Assembly (NCBI GenBank): GCA_947643715.1
Contig: CANRXB010000025.1
Span: forward strand, 1-37,938
Direction: 5' to 3'
Source of the DNA: an uncultured bacterium
GTDB taxonomy: Bacteria; Bacillota; Clostridia; Oscillospirales; Oscillospiraceae
DNA length: 37,938 bases
Shown here: piece by piece, positions 31,824 through 37,938 of the stretch
How positions within the stretch are numbered: the stretch's first letter is position 1
Layout of the letters: each line of letters starts with the position of its first letter
Notes under the pieces: generated by a model
The model's database searches: none
The model's input: only the letters and a program-made list of their open reading frames with translations
Told to the model about the DNA's origin: nothing
Translations under genes and position numbers: made by a program

Positions 31824-32195
31824 ATGAAAAGTCAAGCATACCGAATGGCCATGCTATTTGATTTTTACGGCGATCTGCTCACAGACCGCCAACGGGAGTT
31901 TTACGATCTCTATTACAATGAAGACCTTTCCCTCTCTGAGATCGCAGAAAACTACGGCATCTCCCGCCAAGGCGTACGAGACGTCATCGTCCGGGCTGAG
32001 GCTGCGATGACAGAGATCGAGGACAAGACGCATATCATCCGCCGCTTCCAGCAGTCCCGGGCAGCAATCGCTGCCATCGACGCTGCCGCCGACCGGCTGC
32101 TCCAAGCTGTCAACAAACGCAGCTATGGAGACGCCATGCTGGACGAGCTGGCCCATACCATCAAGGAAAACGTCGCAAGATTGGATCAGGAGTAA
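31824..32195 (+). CDS. ylxM: YlxM family DNA-binding protein
   Basis: The 123 residues form the UPF0122/YlxM family, linked with the SRP genes in Firmicutes. The N-terminal half resembles sigma region 4: LLTDRQREFYDLYYNEDLSLSEIAENYGISRQGVRDVIVRAE has a clear helix-turn-helix. The C-terminal half is helical. Thought to affect the SRP pathway, but its exact role is not settled. ATG at 31824 follows GGAGG. Five bases separate it from ffh. Confidence 0.94.
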   Translation: MKSQAYRMAMLFDFYGDLLTDRQREFYDLYYNEDLSLSEIAENYGISRQGVRDVIVRAEAAMTEIEDKTHIIRRFQQSRAAIAAIDAAADRLLQAVNKRSYGDAMLDELAHTIKENVARLDQE

Positions 32196-32200
32196 CCATT

Positions 32201-33541
32201 ATGGCATTCGAAAGTCTCACCGACAAGTTATCCGCCGTTTTCAAGCGCCTGCGCGGCAAGGGCCGACTGTCCGAAGCTGATGTGAAGGAAGCTATGAAGG
32301 AGATCAAGATGGCTCTCCTGGAGGCAGACGTCAACTTCAAGGTGGTCAAAAGCTTCGTCGCCTCCGTCACCGAGCGGGCCGTTGGGGCAGATGTGATGGA
32401 GTCTCTCACTCCCGCCCAGATGATCGTCAAGATCGTCAATGAAGAGCTCACCTCCCTTATGGGAGGCGGCGACAGCAAGCTGGCCATCTCCTCTGCCCCA
32501 CCCACCGTCGTGATGTTGGTCGGGCTCCAGGGCGCAGGTAAGACCACCAACGGCGCCAAATTGGCCGGCCTGATGAAAAAGCAAGGCAAACGGCCGCTGC
32601 TGGCCGCTTGTGACGTATACCGTCCTGCGGCCATCAAGCAGCTAGAGGTCGTTGGCGGGCAACTGGACATCCCAGTGTTCCAGCTCGGACAGATCGATCC
32701 GGTGGACATCGCCAAAGCCGCCGTAGAGCACGCAAAAAGACATGGCAACGATATGGTGTTCCTGGACACTGCCGGCCGGCTCCATGTGGATGAAGCGCTG
32801 ATGGACGAGTTGCGCCGGGTCAAGGCCGCAGTCGATCCTAACGAGATCCTTTTGGTCGTGGACGCTATGATCGGACAAGATGCAGTCACTGCTGCCAAAG
32901 CTTTTGACGATGCGTTGGACATCGATGGCGTGATGCTCACCAAATTGGACGGCGATGCCCGCGGCGGCGCGGCACTTTCCATCCGGGCAGTCACCGGCAA
33001 GCCCATCAAGTTCGCTGGCACCGGCGAAAAATTGGACGCGGTGGAGGTGTTCCATCCCGACCGTATGGCCAGCCGTATCTTGGGCATGGGCGATGTGCTG
33101 TCCCTGATAGAGAAAGCGGAGCAAAACCTAGACGCCAAAAAAGCCGCTGAGCAGATGGAACGGCTGCGGAAAAACAAGTTCACCTTGGCTGACTTTTACG
33201 ACCAGCTCACCCAGCTCAAGAGCATGGGTTCTATGCAGGACATCGCCGGGATGATCCCTGGGATGGGCGGGAAAAAGCTGGATCTGTCAGTGGATGAAAG
33301 CAACCTGGCCCGCATCGAGGCCATCATCCGATCCATGACCCCTTACGAGCGAGAGAACCCTTCCGTTTTGAACTCGAGCAGGAAAAAACGCATCGCTGCC
33401 GGGTCCGGCACTCAAGTGGTGGACGTGAACCGTCTGCTGAAACAATTCGACATGATCCAACAGCTCACCCGTCAGTTCGCCAACCCCAAAAGATCCAAGG
33501 GGTTGTTCGGCAAGCTCAAGGGTATGGGGATGCCCTTCTAG
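32201..33541 (+). CDS. ffh: Signal recognition particle protein Ffh
   Basis: GTPase that, with the small SRP RNA, targets nascent membrane proteins to FtsY. The 446 residues have the N domain, the G domain with P-loop GLQGAGKTT (109-117), DTAGRL and TKLDGDARGG, and the Met-rich M domain (MGSMQDIAGMIPGMG). ATG at 32201 follows AGGAG. No SRP RNA gene is seen in the window. Confidence 0.97.
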   Translation: MAFESLTDKLSAVFKRLRGKGRLSEADVKEAMKEIKMALLEADVNFKVVKSFVASVTERAVGADVMESLTPAQMIVKIVNEELTSLMGGGDSKLAISSAPPTVVMLVGLQGAGKTTNGAKLAGLMKKQGKRPLLAACDVYRPAAIKQLEVVGGQLDIPVFQLGQIDPVDIAKAAVEHAKRHGNDMVFLDTAGRLHVDEALMDELRRVKAAVDPNEILLVVDAMIGQDAVTAAKAFDDALDIDGVMLTKLDGDARGGAALSIRAVTGKPIKFAGTGEKLDAVEVFHPDRMASRILGMGDVLSLIEKAEQNLDAKKAAEQMERLRKNKFTLADFYDQLTQLKSMGSMQDIAGMIPGMGGKKLDLSVDESNLARIEAIIRSMTPYERENPSVLNSSRKKRIAAGSGTQVVDVNRLLKQFDMIQQLTRQFANPKRSKGLFGKLKGMGMPF

Positions 33542-33551
33542 TTGAGGTCTC

Positions 33552-33608
33552 CCCTATCCCAAAGATGCGGATAAACACCAAGTTGGTTCTGTTCCTGATC
33601 CGATAGGG
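33552..33608 (+). repeat. Inverted repeat in the ffh-rpsP spacer
   Basis: CCCTATC (33552-33558) and GATAGGG (33602-33608) enclose 43 bases that contain a small ACCAA/TTGGT hairpin. It could be a leader structure for rpsP; no T-run follows. Confidence 0.4.
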
Positions 33609-33654
33609 ACATCTACCATATATATGAACGAATGACTTTGGAGGTGAATATACG

Positions 33655-33891
33655 ATGGTCAAGATCAGACTTCGCCGCATGGGCGCTAAAAAGGCTCCTT
33701 TCTACCGCGTCGTGGTGGCTGACTCCCGCTATCCTCGGGACGGCCGCTTCATCGAGGAGATCGGTACCTATGATCCCCGGCAGGATCCCGCCGCCGTCAA
33801 CATCGACACGGACCGGGCCCAAGCCTGGATCAAAGCTGGCGCTCAGCCCACCGACACGGTGCGCGACCTGCTGAAAAAAGCGGGCCTGTGA
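33655..33891 (+). CDS. rpsP: 30S ribosomal protein S16
   Basis: The 78 residues carry the S16 signature [25 protein letters not shown], then [14 protein letters not shown] primary 30S assembly protein. ATG at 33655 follows GGAGGTGA. The order ffh-rpsP-khpA-rimM-trmD is standard in Firmicutes. Confidence 0.98.
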   Translation: MVKIRLRRMGAKKAPFYRVVVADSRYPRDGRFIEEIGTYDPRQDPAAVNIDTDRAQAWIKAGAQPTDTVRDLLKKAGL

Positions 33892-33909
33892 TCGCGATCA
33901 GGAGGCCAC

Positions 33910-34140
33910 ATGAAGGAATTGCTCACTTATATCGCCCGCAGCCTGGTAGACGACCCCGATGCGGTATCCGTCTCCGAGTATGAGACGCCCGCTGAGATCG
34001 TGCTGGAGCTCCGGGTCGCCCCCGGCGATATGGGCAAGGTGATCGGCCGCCAAGGCCGCATCGCCAAGGAGATCCGGGCACTGATGCGCTCGGTGGCCCA
34101 GCGCCAGGGCAAAAAACTCTCGGTCGATATCGTCGATTGA
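33910..34140 (+). CDS. khpA: KH domain RNA-binding protein KhpA
   Basis: The 76 residues are one KH domain with the RNA-contact loop GRQG (46-49) in GKVIGRQGRIAKEIRAL. KhpA pairs with KhpB in other Firmicutes and affects many small RNAs and cell division. ATG at 33910 follows GGAGG. It lies between rpsP and rimM, as usual. Confidence 0.95.
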   Translation: MKELLTYIARSLVDDPDAVSVSEYETPAEIVLELRVAPGDMGKVIGRQGRIAKEIRALMRSVAQRQGKKLSVDIVD

Positions 34141-34149
34141 ATCAGAGGC

Positions 34150-34178
34150 GAACAGGCGGGGCAGTGCCCCGCCTGTTC
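34150..34178 (+). promoter_or_regulatory. Perfect 13-bp hairpin between khpA and rimM
   Basis: GAACAGGCGGGGC, loop AGT, GCCCCGCCTGTTC, followed by TTG only. Too weak in T to be a full terminator; it may attenuate the operon or set different levels of S16/KhpA versus RimM/TrmD. Confidence 0.7.
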
Positions 34179-34196
34179 TTGTCGGAGGTATTCTCT

Positions 34197-34679
34197 ATGA
34201 ATGGATTCCTTGATTGCGGGCAAATCGTCAATACCCATGGCATCCATGGCGAGGTCCGCATCGTTCCTTGGGCGGACAGCCCTGGATTCCTTTGCGGCTT
34301 CTCCACCCTTTATGTGGACGGCTCCGCTCTGGAGATCGTGTCCAGCCGGGTCCATAAGGGCAGCATCATCGCACGGTTCAAAGGTGTGGACACAGTAGAG
34401 GCCGCGATGGCTCTCAAGGGCAAAACTGTCCAGATTCGCAGGGCGGATGCCAAGCTGCCGGAAGGCTCTTTTTTCCTGGCAGACATCATCGGTCTGCCTG
34501 TCATGGACGAAGCGGGACACATGCTTGGCAAACTGCGCGAGGTACTCGCTCCCTCTATCCAGCAGGTCTATGTGGTGGATGGGGAACGTGAGATCCTGAT
34601 CCCTGCCGTCCCAGAATTCATCCTTGAGACCAATATCTCAGAAGGGTATATCAAGGTGCGTTTGATCGAGGGGATGTGA
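34197..34679 (+). CDS. rimM: Ribosome maturation factor RimM
   Basis: Aids late 30S head assembly by binding S19. The 160 residues have the N-terminal barrel (CGQIVNTHGIHGEVRIVPW) and the PRC-type C-terminal barrel (FLADIIGLPVMDEAGHMLG). The start is ATG at 34197 after GGAGG; the frame is open 20 codons further, but that stretch is the hairpin region. It is 4 bp before trmD. Confidence 0.95.
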   Translation: MNGFLDCGQIVNTHGIHGEVRIVPWADSPGFLCGFSTLYVDGSALEIVSSRVHKGSIIARFKGVDTVEAAMALKGKTVQIRRADAKLPEGSFFLADIIGLPVMDEAGHMLGKLREVLAPSIQQVYVVDGEREILIPAVPEFILETNISEGYIKVRLIEGM

Positions 34680-34683
34680 TCGT

Positions 34684-35997
34684 TTGTACCATATCGATAT
34701 CATGACCTTGTTCCCCGAGACCGTGGGCGATGTATTGTCAGAATCCATCCTGGGCCGGGCCCAAGAGCGGGACATCCTGCGCATCGACACACATCAAATA
34801 CGGGATCATACCGTGAACAAGCAAAAGCAGGTGGACGACTATCCGTACGGTGGTGGCCGTGGAGCGGTGATGCAGGCCGACCCATTGTATCGGTGCTGGG
34901 ATCACATCTGTCAACGATATGACAAGCGTCCACATACAATCTTCCTCTCGCCTTGCGGAAAGACCTTCACACAGGCTGATGCCAAACGGTTGGCCCAAGA
35001 ATATGACCACCTCGTGCTGGTATGCGGTCACTATGAGGGCATCGACCAGCGGTTCATCGATCTGTGTGTTGACGAGGAGATCTCCTTGGGTGATTTCGTG
35101 CTCACTGGAGGCGAGATCGCCGCCATGGCACTGGCAGATGCGGTGTGTCGATTGGTGCCCGGTGTGCTATCCGACCCGGAATGCTTCGAAAACGAGAGCC
35201 ATTGGGATGGCTTGCTGGAGCATCCCCAGTATTCCCGTCCTGCGGTATGGCATGGCATGGAAGTCCCTCAGGTCCTGTTCTCTGGCGACCATGCAAAGAT
35301 CGAACGCTGGCGGCGCAAGCAGTCCCTTTTGCGCACACGGCAGCGGCGGCCCGACCTATACGAGAAGTTGGACCTGTCCTCTGGAACCGACCAAAAGCTG
35401 CTGGCTGAGTTGGAACGTGAACTGTCCCGCCCATCCTTACCACATTCAGTGGTGTGCCGCCTCGCAAAAGAAGAGGATCTGGGTGCTATGGAGACCATCC
35501 TGCAACAAGCAAAGGATCTCCTCACCCAATGCCAGATCGATCAGTGGAACGACGATTATCCAAGCCGGATTGATTTTTTGTCTGATATGTCCCAGGGGGA
35601 ATGCTATGTCCTCACCTTGGATGATATCGTAGCCGGTTTTTTTACCCTCACTACACAGACCGAGGCTTGCTATGCGTCTATCACAGACGGAAAATGGTCA
35701 TCCGATCTACCCTATGCCACTTTGCACCGATGCGCAGTGGCACGACAATGGCGTGGCTCCGGCTTGGCTGATTGTATCATCAGGGAATGTGAGCGTCTGG
35801 CCTCCTCCCAAGGTATCATATGGCTCCGGGTAGACACTCACCGGAAAAATAAGGTCATGCAGAAACTCATCCGACGCCACGGTTTCCAATATCGAGGCAA
35901 TGTGTTGGTAGACGCTCCTGAAGGGCACGACCCCCGTCGGGTCGCATATGAAAAGCGTTTGAAAACCATTGGACCGGATGCAGACAAGGATCTTTAA
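34684..35997 (+). CDS. trmD: TrmD - GNAT fusion: tRNA (guanine37-N1)-methyltransferase with acetyltransferase domain
   Basis: Residues 1 to about 246 are full-length TrmD, which makes m1G37 in tRNA to prevent frameshifts: IDIMTLFPE, YGGGRGAVMQADPLY, CGHYEGIDQR and SLGDFVLTGGEIAAM form the SAM knot; the C-terminal RRPDLYEKL part is complete. About residues 255-430 are an added GNAT domain (VVCRLAKEEDLGAMETIL, then the acetyl-CoA loop RQWRGSG at 354-360, and HRKNKVMQKLIRRHGFQYRG). Ordinary TrmD is about 230-250 residues. There is no stop or ribosome site at the joint. The start is TTG at 34684, 4 bp after rimM; the only ATG nearby (34702) would cut the first strand. The acceptor substrate of the GNAT part is unknown. 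Confidence 0.92.
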   Translation: MYHIDIMTLFPETVGDVLSESILGRAQERDILRIDTHQIRDHTVNKQKQVDDYPYGGGRGAVMQADPLYRCWDHICQRYDKRPHTIFLSPCGKTFTQADAKRLAQEYDHLVLVCGHYEGIDQRFIDLCVDEEISLGDFVLTGGEIAAMALADAVCRLVPGVLSDPECFENESHWDGLLEHPQYSRPAVWHGMEVPQVLFSGDHAKIERWRRKQSLLRTRQRRPDLYEKLDLSSGTDQKLLAELERELSRPSLPHSVVCRLAKEEDLGAMETILQQAKDLLTQCQIDQWNDDYPSRIDFLSDMSQGECYVLTLDDIVAGFFTLTTQTEACYASITDGKWSSDLPYATLHRCAVARQWRGSGLADCIIRECERLASSQGIIWLRVDTHRKNKVMQKLIRRHGFQYRGNVLVDAPEGHDPRRVAYEKRLKTIGPDADKDL

Positions 35998-36014
35998 TAA
36001 TCTTCTTACTTCCC

Positions 36015-36061
36015 TTGACATTCTATATTGGTATGGTATAATCTGATTCAGAATATCAGAT
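36015..36061 (+). promoter_or_regulatory. Promoter of degV with overlapping inverted repeat
   Basis: TTGACA (36015-36020), 16 bases, TATAAT (36037-36042). A perfect inverted repeat ATCTGAT (36041-36047), 7 bases, ATCAGAT (36055-36061) covers the end of the -10 and the start site, as an operator would. Confidence 0.75.
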
Positions 36062-36076
36062 GAGGAGATCGTTATT

Positions 36077-36913
36077 ATGAGATTTTCCATTATTGTCGAC
36101 AGTTGCTGTGACTTGACCCCCGAGATGCGGGCCGACGCGACCTTCCGCTCCATCCCGTTGACCATCCGAGTAGGCGGCAAAGATTACATCGACGATCAAA
36201 ATCTGGATACCAGTCTGCTCATCTATGCCATGGATCAGAGCACCGGTGCTTCGTCGTCCTCCTGTCCCGCCCCTGGCGACTATCTGGAAGCATTCCGCCA
36301 AGCCGAGGGAGACATCTATGTAGTCACCCTCTCCGCCCTTCTCAGCGGATCCCACAATAGTGCATGGCAAGCCAAACAGTTGTTCCTGGAAGAACAGCCG
36401 GAGAGGCATGTCCACGTATTCAATTCCTGTTCTGCCTCTGCTGGAGAGGTGCTGTTGGCTCAAAAGATATATGCTTTGGCAAATTCCGGCGTACCCTTTT
36501 CCCAGGTAGCCGCTCAGGCCGAGCGGTCCATTGCTGAGATGAACACCCTATTCGTATTGGAAAACCTGGATAATTTGAAGAAAAATGGGCGCTTGACCAA
36601 AGTACAGGCGATGCTCACCGGGGCACTGCGCATCAAGCTCATCATGGGTTCTACCCCAGAGGGTGAGATCTGCAAGCGCGGGCAGGCGCTATCCGTCAAG
36701 CAGGCGCTCGCGAAACTGGTGGATATCATGGCCGCAGACGAGAGGCACAAAGGAAAGCCTCTCTATATCGCCCAGTGTTTGTGCCCGGAACGGGCCGAAC
36801 TGCTTTGGGAATTGGCTCAAAAGAGCTGCCAATTTTCCGGCGTAGTCATCACAGCCACTCGTGGGCTCAGCTCCTATTATGCCAACAGTGGTGGTGTGAT
36901 CGTCGCCTACTGA
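36077..36913 (+). CDS. DegV family fatty-acid-binding protein
   Basis: The 278 residues have the DegV N-terminal fold (IIVDSCCDLTPEMRA), TLSALLSGSHNSAW and the ENLDNLKKNGRLTKVQAML lipid-pocket segment, and end in GVVITATRGLSSYYANSGGVIVAY. The family binds a single fatty acid; FakB members hand it to the kinase FakA. No fakA gene is in the window. ATG at 36077 follows GAGGAG. It has its own promoter and possible operator. Confidence 0.92.
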   Translation: MRFSIIVDSCCDLTPEMRADATFRSIPLTIRVGGKDYIDDQNLDTSLLIYAMDQSTGASSSSCPAPGDYLEAFRQAEGDIYVVTLSALLSGSHNSAWQAKQLFLEEQPERHVHVFNSCSASAGEVLLAQKIYALANSGVPFSQVAAQAERSIAEMNTLFVLENLDNLKKNGRLTKVQAMLTGALRIKLIMGSTPEGEICKRGQALSVKQALAKLVDIMAADERHKGKPLYIAQCLCPERAELLWELAQKSCQFSGVVITATRGLSSYYANSGGVIVAY

Positions 36914-36950
36914 ACTCTGCGGCTCAGAGCCGAAGGATGAGGGATCGTAT

Positions 36951-37799
36951 ATGGATCTATGTGACATCAGAGAGATCAAGGCCCTGCTGGTCCGTCATGG
37001 CTTTCATTTTTCCAAATCTATGGGGCAGAACTTTCTCATCGCTGGCTGGGTCCCTCAGAATATCGCCGATGCCGCTGAGCTAGACGAGGATTGCGCCGTG
37101 CTGGAGATCGGTCCTGGGATCGGTCCCCTCACCCAACAGCTCGCTCGCAGGGCAAGAAAGGTGGTCGCTGTGGAGCTAGATCCTGCACTGCTTCCTATTT
37201 TGAACGAAACACTGTCAAATCACACCAACGTAGAGATCATCCATAGTGATGTGATGAGATCAGATCTTCCTGCCATCGTCGCAGCCAAGTTTTCCGGCCT
37301 CATACCAAAAGTCTGTGCCAATCTCCCCTATAACATCACTACCCCAGTCCTCACCAAATTGTTGGATGCAGGTTGCTTTCGGTCTATCACTGTCATGATC
37401 CAGCGCGAAGTCGCCCGGCGCATCTGCGCTGCTCCTGGTGATTCGGACTGCGGCGCTTTCTCCCTGTTCTGCCAATACCATGCCTCATGTGAATTTCTTT
37501 TCGAGGTCCCACCGGATTGCTTCCTCCCTGCCCCAAAGGTCACCTCCGCTGTAGTCAGGCTCACCCCCCATGCCACGCCTCCGGTCAATGGAGATGTAGA
37601 TGCCATCTTTTCTGTGGTAAAAGCAGCATTTGCTCAACGGCGCAAAACATTGCTCAACGCTTTGTCCTCCGTTTATGGCAACCGTTTCTCTAAAGACGCA
37701 TTACGGCAAGTCATCATGAACTGCGGGTTGTCCGAAAACGTCCGGGGAGAGCAATTAGGTTTGGAGCAATTCTCCGCTTTGGCCAAAGCCCTGCAATAG
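36951..37799 (+). CDS. rsmA: 16S rRNA (adenine1518/1519-N6)-dimethyltransferase
   Basis: Dimethylates two adjacent adenines in helix 45 of 16S rRNA, a late 30S checkpoint. The 282 residues have FSKSMGQNFL, the SAM loop LEIGPGIGPLT (51-61), the acidic VAVELDP and the target-base motif NLPY (124-127). ATG at 36951 follows GAGGGA. It is also called ksgA. A hairpin begins 3 bp after its stop. Confidence 0.96.
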   Translation: MDLCDIREIKALLVRHGFHFSKSMGQNFLIAGWVPQNIADAAELDEDCAVLEIGPGIGPLTQQLARRARKVVAVELDPALLPILNETLSNHTNVEIIHSDVMRSDLPAIVAAKFSGLIPKVCANLPYNITTPVLTKLLDAGCFRSITVMIQREVARRICAAPGDSDCGAFSLFCQYHASCEFLFEVPPDCFLPAPKVTSAVVRLTPHATPPVNGDVDAIFSVVKAAFAQRRKTLLNALSSVYGNRFSKDALRQVIMNCGLSENVRGEQLGLEQFSALAKALQ

Positions 37800-37802
37800 A
37801 TC

Positions 37803-37856
37803 CCCTCCTTTGTCAAATCCTGGCCTGCCGCATAGGATAGAGCAAAGGAGGGTTTT
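37803..37856 (+). promoter_or_regulatory. Hairpin covering the amidase ribosome site (also possible rsmA terminator)
   Basis: CCCTCCTTTG (37803-37812) pairs perfectly with CAAAGGAGGG (37843-37852); inside, ATCCT (37817-37821) pairs with AGGAT (37834-37838). The 3' arm is the ribosome site of the next gene (ATG 37860), and TTTT follows it. Confidence 0.7.
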
Positions 37857-37859
37857 CAT

Positions 37860-37938
37860 ATGCCTATTATTTATCTTTCTCCCTCTACACAAGAAAGTAA
37901 CATGTATGTCAATGGCGGCAGCGAAGAAGAGTGGATGA
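37860..37938 (+). CDS. N-acetylmuramoyl-L-alanine amidase, start of gene (partial)
   Basis: Twenty-six codons are visible before the window ends. The start MPIIYLSPSTQESNMYVNGG, then SEEEWM, resembles the N-terminus of Amidase_3-type cell-wall amidases common in spore-forming Clostridia; this is recognised by pattern only. AAAGGAGGG lies seven bases before the ATG, but inside a hairpin. No signal peptide is seen at the start. Confidence 0.6.
   Translation, partial: MPIIYLSPSTQESNMYVNGGSEEEWM

Noticed and set aside
1-37938. CRISPR, prophage, insertion sequence, tRNA or rRNA
   Set aside because: No spaced repeats, transposase, phage genes, cloverleaf-like sequence or rRNA motifs were seen on either strand.

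Overview
The window looks like the chromosome of a spore-forming member of the Clostridia, most likely near Oscillospiraceae (Flavonifractor/Pseudoflavonifractor-like). This is judged from gene content and protein style, not from a database search. The evidence is the spoIIGA-sigE-sigG cluster, a ytfJ (GerW) gene with a dacF-type carboxypeptidase, an IspH-ribosomal protein S1 fusion typical of Clostridia, DUF2953, DUF951, a YmfF/YmfH-like M16 pair and YlxM-Ffh. I see no prophage, CRISPR, transposase, tRNA or rRNA. Almost all of it is core genome.

Layout. (1) 1-874: the last codons of a + strand gene, then about 830 bp without a convincing gene, holding two related terminators that follow a duplicated downstream module. 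(2) 875-3005, minus strand: spoIIGA, sigE and a sigG that breaks off after about 100 codons. The spoIIG promoter keeps the unusual 22-bp spacer known from Bacillus. (3) 2998-5579, minus: rarA, a DUF951 gene and hisC, overlapping, from one sigma-A promoter. (4) 5847-12513, minus: a DUF362/ferredoxin protein, then beyond a perfect terminator an overlapping operon read as RpiR regulator, BaiN-like flavoprotein, cmk, plsC and ispH-rpsA. (5) 12537-16929, minus: scpA, scpB, DUF2953, ytfJ, dacF, rluB. (6) 17002-25860, minus: trmH-family gene, dprA, topA, trmFO, plsX, acpP, rnc and a PEBP-family gene. Ahead of trmH lies a structured leader of about 195 nt that ends in an intrinsic terminator. (7) 25936-30422, minus: M16 pair, lgt, folD. 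(8) 30581-31513, minus: cysK with a consensus promoter and a hairpin-rich leader. (9) 31742-37938, plus: ylxM, ffh, rpsP, khpA, rimM and trmD (fused to a GNAT domain), then degV, rsmA and the start of an N-acetylmuramoyl-L-alanine amidase gene.

How the genes work together. The plus-strand block serves protein targeting and translation (SRP, S16, RimM, TrmD, RsmA). The minus-strand blocks serve phospholipid and isoprenoid precursor supply (plsX, acpP, plsC, ispH), nucleotide and folate supply (cmk, folD), DNA topology, repair and segregation (topA, dprA, rarA, scpAB), RNA modification and processing (trmFO, rluB, trmH, rnc), lipoprotein maturation (lgt) and sporulation.

Most worth a second look: the broken sigG beside intact spoIIGA-sigE; the unexplained structured RNA at about 25631-25826; the TrmD-GNAT fusion; and hairpins that cover the ribosome binding sites of two cell-wall genes (dacF and the amidase). 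I found no clearly new multi-gene system.
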